Assembly: GCA_021774445.1 (NCBI GenBank) | Contig: JAJFJA010000019.1 | Location: 62,001-126,000 of the forward strand | DNA length: 64,000 nucleotides | Origin: Alphaproteobacteria bacterium | GTDB taxonomy: Bacteria; Pseudomonadota; Alphaproteobacteria; UBA6615 | Direction: 5' to 3' | Part shown: piece after piece, positions 51,460-60,588 of the stretch | How positions within the stretch are numbered: the stretch's first letter is position 1 | Layout: each line of letters begins with the position of its first letter | The notes under the pieces: model-generated | Told to the model about the DNA's origin: nothing | Database searches by the model: none | The model's input: the letters and a program-made list of their open reading frames with translations, nothing else | Made by a program: the position numbers and the translations under genes

Positions 51460-51924
51460 ATGGATAGAGCGCCCCTCCCCCTGTACAGACTTGCGGACAC
51501 CGTCTTGGCAGACCTGGGCGCGCGGGACGACTTGCCCGGATCCGTCGGCGAGTGGATGGTGCAGATTCGGGCACAGCTCAAGCCATCGCTCGACGAGGTG
51601 GCGAAAAAAAACGCCGGCGGCGCGGGTGACATCGCAGATTTTGTGGCCGCCTATGGCGGCAAAGCCAATTTCCGGGATCTGCTGTTCGCCGTTCATACGG
51701 TGGCGCACTTCCTGGAATGGGAACAGCAACCGTTCGGCGAGTTCGCCGGGCAACGGGCCGCCGTCGCCTTGGCTCAGATGATCAAAGTCTATCTGTTCTT
51801 CCTGGAATGCCTGCCGACGATCGAGGAGCAGCAAAGCGAGTTGCTGGATCTGTTTGTCGAAAGATATGAAGATGCAGACTTGCAGGATCTACTGAAGGTG
51901 CCGGATGAACGAGGGTCGCTGTAG
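51460..51924 (+). CDS. Conserved hypothetical helical protein
   Basis: 154 residues, mostly helical, no signal peptide. A hydrophobic middle (RDLLFAVHTVAHFLEWEQQP) and a C-terminal acidic helix (EEQQSELLDLFVERYEDADL) suggest a four-helix bundle. I do not recognise a family. It is 2 bp upstream of the Nudix gene in the same direction and is divergent from the TetR operon, so it is probably co-transcribed with the Nudix hydrolase. Confidence 0.6.
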   Translation: MDRAPLPLYRLADTVLADLGARDDLPGSVGEWMVQIRAQLKPSLDEVAKKNAGGAGDIADFVAAYGGKANFRDLLFAVHTVAHFLEWEQQPFGEFAGQRAAVALAQMIKVYLFFLECLPTIEEQQSELLDLFVERYEDADLQDLLKVPDERGSL

Positions 51925-51926
51925 CA

Positions 51927-52526
51927 ATGTCTGAAGAAGGCGTAGAACTGATAGACAAAACAATCGCTTATGACGGCTACTTCAAGATCATTCGATTCGG
52001 ACTCAGACACCGGCAATTTCGCGGCGGCATGGGGACCAGGATAGATCGCGAGGTGTTCGAACGGGGCTCGGCGGCGGCGGTGCTGCCCTATGACCCGGTG
52101 CGCGACGAAGTCGTCTTGCTGGAGCAATTTCGCGTCGGTGCCTTCGCCGCGGGACGGCCGGCATGGCTTATTGAAATCGTCGCTGGAATGATCGAGCCGG
52201 GCGAGGATCCGGCCGATGTGGCGCGGCGGGAGACGGCAGAGGAAGCCGGTCTGCAACTGGGCCGGCTGGAAGCCATCGGCGATGTCATCATGTCGCCCGG
52301 AGGGTGTACGGAAACGGTCGCGTTATTTTGCGGACAGGTGGATGCGGCGGACGCGGGCGGCATCTTTGGGCTCGACCATGAGGGAGAGGACATCCGGGCC
52401 TTCACGCTGCCCTTCGACAAGGCCTATGACCGCGTGCGGTCAGGTGAAATCGACAACGCGTCCTCGGTCATATCCATCCAATGGCTGGCTTTGAACCGCG
52501 AAGATCTGCGGCGTCGCTGGATGTGA
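51927..52526 (+). CDS. Nudix hydrolase, ADP-ribose pyrophosphatase type
   Basis: 199 residues. The Nudix box is complete: GMIEPGEDPADVARRETAEE near residue 91, followed by AGLQLG, giving G-x5-E-x7-REUxEExGU. A downstream Pro-like SPGGCTETVALFCG turn matches the ADP-ribose subgroup (NudF). It would cleave ADP-ribose or similar nucleotide sugars to AMP plus sugar phosphate. Start at ATG 51927, 2 bp after the upstream stop. Confidence 0.9.
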   Translation: MSEEGVELIDKTIAYDGYFKIIRFGLRHRQFRGGMGTRIDREVFERGSAAAVLPYDPVRDEVVLLEQFRVGAFAAGRPAWLIEIVAGMIEPGEDPADVARRETAEEAGLQLGRLEAIGDVIMSPGGCTETVALFCGQVDAADAGGIFGLDHEGEDIRAFTLPFDKAYDRVRSGEIDNASSVISIQWLALNREDLRRRWM

Positions 52527-52536
52527 CTGCGCCCCT

Positions 52537-52565
52537 ACCGCTTGCCGTCGCATGACGGCAGCGGT
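52537..52565 (+). terminator. Intergenic hairpin between Nudix gene and cysK
   Basis: ACCGCT (52537-52542) and GCCGTC (52544-52549) pair with GACGGC (52554-52559) and AGCGGT (52560-52565) around GCAT, 12 pairs with one bulged T. It follows the Nudix stop by 10 bp and precedes cysK by 52 bp. No U-run follows, so it may be a weak or Rho-assisted stop. Confidence 0.45.
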
Positions 52566-52617
52566 TACTCTGCCGCGCCGCTAAAACAATGCTCTGGCGA
52601 AGGAAAAGGATCGTCTG

Positions 52618-53622
52618 ATGGACGTGCGCGACGGCTTTATCGACACTATCGGCAATACCCCCCTGATGAAGCTCAAGCGGGTGTCCGAGGAGACCGGTTG
52701 CACGATCCTGGGCAAGGCCGAGTTCCTTAATCCGGGCGGCTCGGTCAAGGACAGGGCGGCACTGGCCATCGTCAAGGACGCGGAGGCAAAGGGACAGTTG
52801 AAGCCCGGCGGCGTCATCGTCGAGGGCACCGCGGGAAATACCGGGATCGGGTTGGCACTGGTGGCCAATGCCAAGGGCTACCGGACGGTGATCGTCATCC
52901 CGGAAACGCAGACCCAGGAAAAAAAGGACATGCTGCAGATCTGCGGCGCGGACCTTCGCCAGGTGCCTGCCGTGCCTTATCGGGATCCGAACAATTATGT
53001 CCACTACTCGCGTCGCCTCGCCGAAGAGTTGAACGAGAGCGAACCTAACGGCGCCATATGGGCCAACCAGTTCGATAATGTGGCGAACCGCCAGGGCCAC
53101 TATGAAACGACCGGCCCGGAAATCTGGCGGCAGACCGACGGCACGGTGGATGCCTTTATTTGTGCGGTGGGCACGGGCGGGACCTTGGCCGGCGTCGGTA
53201 GCTACCTCAGAGAACAGCGCAGCGATGTCGTTGTCGGCCTCGCCGATCCGATGGGTGCCGCCTTGTTCAATTATTATAAACATGGCGAGTTGAAGTCCGA
53301 AGGCAGCTCGATCAGCGAGGGGATCGGCCAGGGCCGCGTGACCGCCAATCTGGAAGGATTGGTCGTCGACGAAGCCTTCCAGATTCCGGACCCGGAAATG
53401 CTGGAGTATGTGTTCGACATGGTGAAGCAGGAGGGGCTGGTGCTCGGCACGTCGAGCGGTATCAACGTGGCCGGCGCGGTACGGCTGGCAAAGCAGATGG
53501 GACCGGGCCACACGATCGTTACGGTACTGTGCGACTACGGCACGCGCTATCAATCGAAGATCTTCAATCCGGCATTCCTGAAGCAAAAAGGGCTGCCCCA
53601 CCCGGCATGGCTGGAAGGCTAG
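52618..53622 (+). CDS. cysK: Cysteine synthase A (O-acetylserine sulfhydrylase)
   Basis: 334 residues. PLP lysine is Lys44 in LNPGGSVKDRAAL, phosphate loop EGTAGNTGIGLALVA, and the C-terminal GTSSGINVAGAVRLA. It makes cysteine from O-acetylserine and sulfide. The EGTAGNTG loop (instead of EPTSGNTG) and the extended middle region (RRLAEELNESEPNGAIWANQ) mark the alphaproteobacterial/fungal-like subgroup. AlaX follows after 2 bp, so this starts the cysteine-and-tRNA cluster. Confidence 0.92.
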   Translation: MDVRDGFIDTIGNTPLMKLKRVSEETGCTILGKAEFLNPGGSVKDRAALAIVKDAEAKGQLKPGGVIVEGTAGNTGIGLALVANAKGYRTVIVIPETQTQEKKDMLQICGADLRQVPAVPYRDPNNYVHYSRRLAEELNESEPNGAIWANQFDNVANRQGHYETTGPEIWRQTDGTVDAFICAVGTGGTLAGVGSYLREQRSDVVVGLADPMGAALFNYYKHGELKSEGSSISEGIGQGRVTANLEGLVVDEAFQIPDPEMLEYVFDMVKQEGLVLGTSSGINVAGAVRLAKQMGPGHTIVTVLCDYGTRYQSKIFNPAFLKQKGLPHPAWLEG

Positions 53623-53624
53623 AC

Positions 53625-54341
53625 ATGGCGAGCAGCGAGGTCTTTCGGCAGGACGCCTATGCCCAATCCTGCGAGGCGACGGTGTTGAGCGTCAACGAGC
53701 GCGGCGGGATCGTGCTCGACCGGACGGTATTCTATCCGACCGGCGGCGGCCAGCCGGGCGACAGCGGACTGCTGAAGCTCGCCGGCGGTGGGGAAATCAA
53801 GATCGTAACGGCGGTCAAAGGCGATACGGCCGGTGAGATCGTGCATGTGCCGGAGGAAGGCGGCTCGGTGCCAGGCGTCGGCGATGCCGTCGTCGCCCAA
53901 ATCGACTGGGAAAGGCGCCATCGTCATATGCGGATCCACACCTGCCTGCATCTGCTGTCGGCAGTCCTGTCCTATCCGGTGACCGGTGGGCAAATCGGCG
54001 ACGGTAAGGGACGGTTGGATTTCGATATCCCGGAGGGCGGACTCGACAAGGAGCAAATTACCGAGCAACTCAACGCATTGGTCGAGGCCGATCTCCCGGT
54101 GACCGCCGAGTGGATTTCCGATGAGGACCTGGCGGCGCAGCCTGATTTGGTCAAGACGATGAGCGTCAAACCGCCGACGGGTGCCGGGCGCGTCAGGCTG
54201 ATCAATATCGATGGTCGGGATTTGCAGCCCTGCGGCGGCACCCATGTCGCAAGAACCGGCGAGATCGGGCGGGTGATCGTGCGTAAGATAGAAAAAAAGG
54301 GCCGCCAGAACCGCAGGGTTTCGATCGCGTTCGCGGCGTAG
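53625..54341 (+). CDS. alaX: AlaX, trans-acting alanyl-tRNA editing protein
   Basis: 238 residues from ATG 53625, 2 bp after cysK. Zinc-binding editing motifs: HMRIHTCLHLLSAVLS (HxxxH) near residue 106 and CGGTHVARTGE (CxxxH) near 204; the N-terminal FYPTGGGQPGDSG is the AlaRS editing-domain signature. It removes Ser or Gly wrongly attached to tRNA-Ala. Link to cysK: serine is the precursor of O-acetylserine, so both genes relate to serine flux; this is inference. Confidence 0.92.
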   Translation: MASSEVFRQDAYAQSCEATVLSVNERGGIVLDRTVFYPTGGGQPGDSGLLKLAGGGEIKIVTAVKGDTAGEIVHVPEEGGSVPGVGDAVVAQIDWERRHRHMRIHTCLHLLSAVLSYPVTGGQIGDGKGRLDFDIPEGGLDKEQITEQLNALVEADLPVTAEWISDEDLAAQPDLVKTMSVKPPTGAGRVRLINIDGRDLQPCGGTHVARTGEIGRVIVRKIEKKGRQNRRVSIAFAA

Positions 54342-54370
54342 AAGGCGGTGACGAATAGGAGGGGCTGACA

Positions 54371-55216
54371 ATGGCTCAGTTTGGTCCATTGATCGAAACC
54401 GAGTGGCTCGCGGCACATCTTGGTGACCCGCGGCTACGTGTGCTCGACGCGAGTTGGTACCTGCCGGCGATGGATCGCGACGCCCGGGAAGAGCACGCGG
54501 CAGCTCGGATTCCGGGTGCGACGTATTTCGATATCGACGCCGTTGCGGATCAATCGAGCGACTTGCCGCATATGCTGCCCGGCGCCGAGGCATTCGGGAA
54601 AGCCGTCGGGGAGATGGGTATCGGCAATGACAGCCGCGTCGTGGTCTACGACGCCATGGGGGCCTTCTCGGCGCCGCGGGTGTGGTGGATGTTTCACGCC
54701 TTCGGTCATGACGATGTCGCGGTGCTAAACGGCGGATTGCACAAATGGCAGGCCGAAGGTCGTCCGCTGACCAGCGAGGGAGACCAGGCCGCACCGACGG
54801 TCTTCCAAGCGGCGCTGCGTGAGAAGCTGGTGCGCTCCGTCGACGAGATAGTGGCGAATTTGGCGTCCGGCGAAGATCAGGTGGCGGACGTCCGAGGTGC
54901 CGGGCGGTTCGACGGTAGTGAGCCGGAGGTGCGGCCGGGGTTACGATCGGGACATATTCCGGGTTCGGTGAACATTCCCTTCGAGAGGATGACCGATCCA
55001 ACCACGCGCGCCTTTTTGGCGCCGGCGCAACTGCGCCAAGTGATCCAAGACGCAGGCCTCGACTTGGGCCGGCCGATTGTCACCAGCTGCGGTTCCGGCG
55101 TAACCGCCTGCGTCGTCGCGCTGGGGCTGGAACTGATCGGTTTTCAAGACTACGCAATTTATGACGGTTCGTGGACCGAGTGGGGCGGGCGTACGGACCT
55201 GCCGATCGCGCCTTGA
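54371..55216 (+). CDS. sseA: 3-mercaptopyruvate/thiosulfate sulfurtransferase
   Basis: 281 residues, two rhodanese domains. The C-terminal one holds the catalytic Cys in VTSCGSGVTACVVALGLELI near residue 238, the CG[S/T]GV loop of mercaptopyruvate sulfurtransferases. The N-terminal one lacks it (VVYDAMGAFSAPRVWWMFHA). AGGAGG 9 nt before the ATG. It transfers sulfane sulfur from mercaptopyruvate, fitting the cysteine cluster. Confidence 0.9.
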   Translation: MAQFGPLIETEWLAAHLGDPRLRVLDASWYLPAMDRDAREEHAAARIPGATYFDIDAVADQSSDLPHMLPGAEAFGKAVGEMGIGNDSRVVVYDAMGAFSAPRVWWMFHAFGHDDVAVLNGGLHKWQAEGRPLTSEGDQAAPTVFQAALREKLVRSVDEIVANLASGEDQVADVRGAGRFDGSEPEVRPGLRSGHIPGSVNIPFERMTDPTTRAFLAPAQLRQVIQDAGLDLGRPIVTSCGSGVTACVVALGLELIGFQDYAIYDGSWTEWGGRTDLPIAP

Positions 55217-56301
55217 CCCGAGAGTTCGCCACCCGGCCCTATGAGAGCGCCGACCGGGATGTCGTGGTGGCGCTGTGGCGGCGCTGTGGTCTTGTGGTGC
55301 CGTGGAACGACCCGGACGAGGACATTGCGGCGTTTATGCAATGTGAGAACGCGACGATCCTCGTCGGCTGCGGCGATAGCGTCGTGGTGGCTACGGCGGC
55401 TGCCGGATATGACGGCCATCGGGGCTGGATCTATTATGTTGCGGCCCATCCGGACCAGCGCAAGCGCGGCGCCGGCAGGCAGGTGGTCGAGGCCGCCGAA
55501 GCCTGGCTGAGGGAGCGATCAGCCGCCAAGGTGCAGATCATGATCCGGACCGACAACTGGCCGGTGGCGCGGTTTTATGCGCGACTGGGCTATCAAACGG
55601 CGCCGCGCACCACGATGCAACGCTGGCTATCGCCGCCAGCGGTCACAGAATTCGACGATAGCGGCGATGGGACGCTGGCTATTTCCCAAACAAGGCTGGA
55701 GATGCTCGCCCCGCCGCCACGGCCGCGCTTCGTGCAGCCGGGCGGCAAGCTGGCACTGTTACACGCGCCGACGCCGCCAGTGAGGTTCTTTCGCTATCTC
55801 TACGACAATGTCGGCGAGCGTTGGTTTTGGTGGGAACGCCGGGCCATGGACGACGAGGCGTTGGCGGGGATTCTCGCCGACCCGCTGGTCGAGCTCTATG
55901 TGCTCTATGTCGACGGGGCGCCGGCCGGATTTGCGGAACTGGATCTCAACGAGCTCTCGTCCAGTCAAACGATTTCGCTCAATTTGCTGGGTCTGATGCC
56001 GGAGCATCTCGGTAAAGGCTATGGCCGCTATTTGATGACTTGGGCGATCGATTCCGCCTGGCGCCGTGAGCCGAAACGGCTGGTCACGACGATCCGTTCC
56101 CTGGACCATCCGCACGCCGCGGCCGTGCTACAGCAACATGGGTTCGTGCCGTTCGAGCAGGAGCGGATGACAATGGAAGATCCTCGGCGTTGCGGGCTTA
56201 TCCCGGCAGATGTGGGCCTGGGCACGACCGGCTACGGCCGGCCAGCCGCGACCTTGGTGGGCGGCGATAGCGTCGTCACACCCCTGCCCCGCCGCGATTG
56301 A
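55213..56301 (+). CDS. Tandem GNAT-domain protein
   Basis: About 362 residues from TTG 55213, overlapping the sseA stop as TTGA. N-terminal domain resembles YpeA (LWRRCGLVVPWNDPDEDIAA, then AAHPDQRKRGAGRQVVEAAE with the R-x-x-G-x-G loop). A second GNAT domain follows (about 180-330): LYVLYVDGAPAGFAELDLNE, GLMPEHLGKGYGRYLMTWAI with G-K-G-Y-G. Two acetyl-CoA sites in one chain is unusual for a YpeA-like protein. The substrate is unknown. A link to cysteine metabolism rests on position only. Confidence 0.85.
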   Translation: MTREFATRPYESADRDVVVALWRRCGLVVPWNDPDEDIAAFMQCENATILVGCGDSVVVATAAAGYDGHRGWIYYVAAHPDQRKRGAGRQVVEAAEAWLRERSAAKVQIMIRTDNWPVARFYARLGYQTAPRTTMQRWLSPPAVTEFDDSGDGTLAISQTRLEMLAPPPRPRFVQPGGKLALLHAPTPPVRFFRYLYDNVGERWFWWERRAMDDEALAGILADPLVELYVLYVDGAPAGFAELDLNELSSSQTISLNLLGLMPEHLGKGYGRYLMTWAIDSAWRREPKRLVTTIRSLDHPHAAAVLQQHGFVPFEQERMTMEDPRRCGLIPADVGLGTTGYGRPAATLVGGDSVVTPLPRRD

Positions 56302-56309
56302 GGTTTCTT

Positions 56310-56792
56310 ATGACTAACCGGCATGACCGTGGAACAACCGACCTGCCGGCGCCGCTGGCGCCGCCGCCGGTGTTCTTCGGCGGGGCATTCATCATTGGAC
56401 TCGGCCTGCAATGGTTGCTGCCGCCGGCACGCTGGAATGAGGCCTGGCTGTCGGTCGTCGGCGCCGTGGCGGTTCTTGCCGGCGCTGTTCTCGCTGTCTG
56501 GGGCTTTCGGACCCTGCGCAGGGCGCAGACGACTATCCATGTGCATGAGGTGTCGAGCACGCTGGTCAACCGCGGGCCCTATGGCCTGAGCCGCAACCCA
56601 CTTTATGTCGCGCTTATCCTGCTCTATCTGGGACTTGCCATCGGTCTCGGGTTGCTGTGGCCGCTGGTGCTGTTGCCGGTGGCGATTGCCATTGTCCAGA
56701 TTCTGGTGATCAATCGCGAAGAGGCCCGCCTGGAGGCGTGGTTCGGGCAGGCCTATCTCGACTATAAGACTCGAGTGCGGCGCTGGATTTAG
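56310..56792 (+). CDS. ICMT-like membrane methyltransferase
   Basis: 160 residues from ATG 56310 (8 bp after the GNAT stop). Four membrane helices and the ICMT pattern LVNRGPYGLSRNPLYVALIL near residue 86, with the final EEARLEAWFGQAYLDYKTRV. It belongs to the isoprenylcysteine-methyltransferase-like group, bacterial members of which methylate small lipids or phenols. It differs clearly from the ICMT protein at 10286 and has no polyketide synthase neighbour. It is between GNAT and metC genes. Confidence 0.82.
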   Translation: MTNRHDRGTTDLPAPLAPPPVFFGGAFIIGLGLQWLLPPARWNEAWLSVVGAVAVLAGAVLAVWGFRTLRRAQTTIHVHEVSSTLVNRGPYGLSRNPLYVALILLYLGLAIGLGLLWPLVLLPVAIAIVQILVINREEARLEAWFGQAYLDYKTRVRRWI

Positions 56793-56875
56793 GTGCCAAA
56801 TAGCTGGCACGCCTGTCGGGGCTTTGCTTAACTGCCGGCCACACCGCCGTGACACCCCATGGAGACTGTTCGGCC

Positions 56876-58045
56876 ATGAAGGACGACACCCTGTTGGTGA
56901 CCGAGGGGCGCGACCCGGAAAGCCATTCGGGCAGCGTGAACCCCCCGGTCTACCATGCGTCGACGATATTGTTCCCGTCCCTGGCCGCGCAAGACGCGGC
57001 GGAGAAGAACCGTTATGAGACTATCTATTATTCTCGTCACGGCACGCCGACAACTTTTGCTCTGCAAGACGCGGTGGCGAAAATCGAGGGTGGGGCGAAG
57101 GGCCAGGTGGCACCTTCCGGGGTCGCAGCGATTGCGACCGCGCTGACAGCTTTCCTGCAGCAAGGTGAGCATGTGCTGGTCCCCGACAACGCCTATGGGC
57201 CGACACGCGCCTTTTGCGATAAATCGCTGTCGCGGATGGGGGTGGAGGTCACTTATTACGATCCGCTGGTTGGGGCCGATATCGCGGGACTGATCAGAGA
57301 CAATACCAAGGTGGTCTTCACGGAATCGCCGGGCTCACTGACGTTCGAAGTGCAGGACATTCCGGCGATTGCCGAGGCGGCCCATGCCCACGGCGCGGTT
57401 TTGATCCACGACAATACCTGGGCATCCCCATTGCTTTTCAAGTCGTTCGAGCATGGCGTTGACGTCTCAGTTCACTCGGCAACCAAATACATCCTGGGCC
57501 ACTCGGACGCGATGCTCGGGGTTACAGTGACTACTGCCGACGCCTATTTGCCGCTAAAGAGAAATACGGCGCTGTTCGGCCAATGCGCCGGACCCGACGA
57601 TGTATTTTTGGCGTTGCGCGGCTTGCGGACCCTGTCGGTGCGGATGGCGCGGCATCAGGAAAACGCCACGGTGGTCGCGCGCTGGCTCCAGAGCCGGCCG
57701 GAGGTGGACCGAGTGCTCTATCCGGCGCTGGAGGACGATCCCGGACATACCCTGTGGAAGCGGGACTTTCGTGGCGCCAGCGGGTTGTTCGGCGTGGTGT
57801 TGGCGCGGCCTTTCGAGCGACCGGCGCTGGCGGCGATGCTCGACAATATGACGCTGTTCGGCATGGGCTTTAGCTGGGGCGGCTTCGAGTCGCTGATGAC
57901 GTTGAGCGATTTGAGCCATGAGCGGACGACAACACGGTGGGACGCGCCGGGGCCCCTGCTGCGGCTGCATATCGGCCTCGAAGATACCGACGACCTGATC
58001 GCGGACCTGGAGGCCGGGTTCGCGCGACTTACGGCTGCGGGCTGA
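56876..58045 (+). CDS. metC: Cystathionine beta-lyase (or related gamma-family PLP enzyme)
   Basis: 389 residues from ATG 56876. The PLP lysine is Lys204 in [33 protein letters not shown] at the N-terminus and [20 protein letters not shown] with the substrate Tyr are typical, and [19 protein letters not shown] matches MetC more than gamma-synthase. It cleaves cystathionine to homocysteine. End of the sulfur cluster; hisI follows by 11 bp. Confidence 0.88.
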   Translation: MKDDTLLVTEGRDPESHSGSVNPPVYHASTILFPSLAAQDAAEKNRYETIYYSRHGTPTTFALQDAVAKIEGGAKGQVAPSGVAAIATALTAFLQQGEHVLVPDNAYGPTRAFCDKSLSRMGVEVTYYDPLVGADIAGLIRDNTKVVFTESPGSLTFEVQDIPAIAEAAHAHGAVLIHDNTWASPLLFKSFEHGVDVSVHSATKYILGHSDAMLGVTVTTADAYLPLKRNTALFGQCAGPDDVFLALRGLRTLSVRMARHQENATVVARWLQSRPEVDRVLYPALEDDPGHTLWKRDFRGASGLFGVVLARPFERPALAAMLDNMTLFGMGFSWGGFESLMTLSDLSHERTTTRWDAPGPLLRLHIGLEDTDDLIADLEAGFARLTAAG

Positions 58046-58056
58046 TAGAGGCACGG

Positions 58057-58458
58057 ATGGAAACGGATCGCGAGGGGCCACCGGCACTCGACGCTATTGC
58101 GTTCGACAAAGACGGCTTGGTGCCTGCCATCGCGCAGCAGCGCGATACGGGCGAGGTGTTGATGATGGCCTGGATGAACCGCCAAGCCATCGGGGAGACG
58201 CTGCGCACCGGAGAGGTGCATTACTGGTCACGCTCCCGCCAGGCTCTGTGGCATAAGGGCGAGACTTCCGGACAGATACAGAAGCTGGTCGAGATACGGC
58301 TGGACTGCGATGGCGATACTTTGTTGGTGATCGTCGAACAGGCCGGGGTCGCCTGTCATACCGGCCGGCGGACCTGTTTCTATCGCTCGCTGCATGGCGC
58401 CGCGTGGCGCGATATTGTCCCGGTCGAGACCGATCCCGGCTTGCTATATCGAGACTAG
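58057..58458 (+). CDS. hisI: Phosphoribosyl-AMP cyclohydrolase
   Basis: 133 residues from ATG 58057. Metal and substrate motifs are complete: [38 protein letters not shown], the DCDGDTLLV Mg site near residue 87, and [15 protein letters not shown] with the zinc cysteines. It opens the purine ring in histidine synthesis. It is separate from other his genes here. It overlaps the convergent phosphatase gene by 4 bp. Confidence 0.95.
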   Translation: METDREGPPALDAIAFDKDGLVPAIAQQRDTGEVLMMAWMNRQAIGETLRTGEVHYWSRSRQALWHKGETSGQIQKLVEIRLDCDGDTLLVIVEQAGVACHTGRRTCFYRSLHGAAWRDIVPVETDPGLLYRD

Positions 58459-59558
58459 ACTTGCCGGAGTTCGCTCAGGCTCAGGGTCTGGCTGATCACG
58501 GGCATGCCGGCTTCGTCGTGAGCGCGCAGCGCTATCCGTGGGTCGAGGCGCTCCCAGTCGATCTCGATGGTGCCGAAATTACGGCCATTGTAGGCGGCGC
58601 CGACACGGTTCATGTTCGGTGCCGCGTAGGGCCATGACTTGGTCAGGCCGCTCGAGGTGAGTTCCCACAGCGGATAGGGCACATTCGTCTGACTCCGGGA
58701 GAGCTCGGCGCGATGAACGTCGCCGCTGATCAAGACGACACCCGACGCGGAAGTCGTGGTGATGAGGCGCTTTAGCCGGCTCAGTTCGCCGGGCATGTTG
58801 GCCCAGGTCTCCCAACCCGTGAAATTCATCAAAATCGGCGTGCTGCTGCACAGAATGCGAATGTCGGCCGGGACGCTCAATTGAGCGGCGAGCCACAGCC
58901 ATTGCCGCTCGCTAAGCATGCGCGCCGTGGCGGTGGTTGTGGGCTGGTAGGGTCCCATCGCGCGGGAGCGGCGGGCCAAAGCGCTCAATCGGTCGATCCG
59001 GAGCAGTGGCGTGCGGGCGAATCGGGTGTCGAGCAGGATCACCTGCAAACGGCGACCGGGCGGGCCGAACGTCTGCGCGGTATAGATGCCGTCGTCGCGC
59101 AGGCGGCGCTCGGTTCCTGGTGGCTCGTCAAAGAAATCGAGGAAGATCTGCTTGGATACCCGTTTCAGCGGATAATCCGCACCGGCATCGTTCTCGCCGT
59201 AATCGTGGTCGTCCCAGGTGGCAATAATCGGCGTCTCGCCGCGAAGACGCTGAAAGCCCGGCTGTGCGGCAAGTTGGCGGTATTTGGCCGCCATTACGTC
59301 GGGATCGCGGGTGTCGGCATAGATGTTGTCGCCGAGGAACAGGAACAACTCAGGGCGTTGCGCCAAGATCGGCAACCAGATCGGCTGCGGCTTGTTCTGC
59401 TCGGCGCAAGCACCGAAGGCAAGGCGCGAAATCGGCGCGGCTTGCGCCAACCCGGGCGTGGGGACAGCAAGCGCGGCTAGGCCGCCGGCCGCCGCCTTGA
59501 TGATGTCGCGGCGACGCCAATTGTGGTTGCCGGTTGCCAAATCGCGGCCGGTACGCAT
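58455..59558 (-). CDS. PhoD-like alkaline phosphatase, Tat-exported
   Basis: About 367 residues from ATG 59558; the frame upstream is not protein-like. Tat signal [20 protein letters not shown], cleavage near LAQA. PhoD/metallophosphatase motifs: [30 protein letters not shown] and [17 protein letters not shown]. It would release phosphate from phosphodiesters or monoesters in the periplasm. No Pho box was seen before it, although a Pho-type importer lies elsewhere in this window. Confidence 0.87.
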   Translation of the reverse strand: MRTGRDLATGNHNWRRRDIIKAAAGGLAALAVPTPGLAQAAPISRLAFGACAEQNKPQPIWLPILAQRPELFLFLGDNIYADTRDPDVMAAKYRQLAAQPGFQRLRGETPIIATWDDHDYGENDAGADYPLKRVSKQIFLDFFDEPPGTERRLRDDGIYTAQTFGPPGRRLQVILLDTRFARTPLLRIDRLSALARRSRAMGPYQPTTTATARMLSERQWLWLAAQLSVPADIRILCSSTPILMNFTGWETWANMPGELSRLKRLITTTSASGVVLISGDVHRAELSRSQTNVPYPLWELTSSGLTKSWPYAAPNMNRVGAAYNGRNFGTIEIDWERLDPRIALRAHDEAGMPVISQTLSLSELRQV

Positions 59559-59656
59559 GATGAGTCGTTCCCGCTGCCAGGTCTGGATGGCGCCCGAAGA
59601 TTCATCCGATCTGGCGACACTATCGGCCTTGCACCAGCCGGGATAGACCATTCGTC

Positions 59657-60586
59657 ATGGCAGTCTTGTTTTCGGTTACCCTGCCGGTGTTCGGCCTAAT
59701 TCTGTGCGGTTTCGGCGCGGGCCGCTTGCGGCTGCTGGGCAATTCGGCGACGGATGGGCTCAACGGCTTCGTCTACTATTTCGCCTTACCTGCCTTGCTA
59801 GCGCATTCGGTGGCCAAAGCCCCGCTCGCCGATATCTTCGACTGGGGTTACCTCGGTGCGGTTTCAGGTGGCCTCGCCCTGACCGTCGCCATAACCGTCG
59901 TGCTTTCGAAGGCCGTTTATGGTGACGGGCTTTCGGTTGCGACCCTACGGGCGACGAGTGCGGCTTTCGCCAATACCGGCTATGTCGGCATTCCGCTGGC
60001 GATCACCGCCTTCGGCCCTGCAGCGGCATTGCCGGCCATATTGGCTACGGTCGTCAATTCGATGGTTATCGGCCTTGCGGCGGCGATGATCGAACTCGAC
60101 CAACGGGAGAGCGGCGTCGGCCCGCTGGGCAGCATCGTTCGCACTTTGGGCACGAATCCACTGATCATATCGGTGGCACTCGGCTGTGCCGTGGCACTCT
60201 CGGGGCTTGCCGTGCCGTCGGCGATCGCGACTTTCCTCGATCTGCTCGGCGCGGCGGCCGGGCCGTGCGCGTTATTCGCGCTCGGACTGTTCGTGTCACA
60301 GCAACGCGCCAAGGAAGGACGCTTTGCCGACACGCTCGTGCTGACGACACTCAAGTTATTCGTTCATCCGGCCGTAACATGGCTGCTGACTATCGCGGTC
60401 TTCCGGCTCGATCCGGCGACGACGGCGGTCGCGGTGACCATGGCGGCGCTGCCGACTGGGGCCCTGGCCTTCGTGCTGGCGCAACGGTATCAGGTGTTTG
60501 TCGGTCGAGCTTCAAGCACAATCTTGCTTTCAACCGCACTGTCTATGGTCAGCGTGACCGTGGTGCTAACCTTGTTGGGCGCATAA
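59657..60586 (+). CDS. AEC-family transporter (auxin efflux carrier-like)
   Basis: 309 residues with ten membrane helices and AEC features: LNGFVYYFALPALLAHSVAK near residue 34, then AAFANTGYVGIPLAITAFGP near residue 104 with the family NxGxxGxP box. C-terminal part: VTMAALPTGALAFVLAQRYQ. It moves organic acids or amino-acid derivatives. Divergent from the phosphatase (99 bp), convergent with ggt (2 bp), so alone on its transcript. Confidence 0.9.
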   Translation: MAVLFSVTLPVFGLILCGFGAGRLRLLGNSATDGLNGFVYYFALPALLAHSVAKAPLADIFDWGYLGAVSGGLALTVAITVVLSKAVYGDGLSVATLRATSAAFANTGYVGIPLAITAFGPAAALPAILATVVNSMVIGLAAAMIELDQRESGVGPLGSIVRTLGTNPLIISVALGCAVALSGLAVPSAIATFLDLLGAAAGPCALFALGLFVSQQRAKEGRFADTLVLTTLKLFVHPAVTWLLTIAVFRLDPATTAVAVTMAALPTGALAFVLAQRYQVFVGRASSTILLSTALSMVSVTVVLTLLGA

Positions 60587-60588
60587 CC

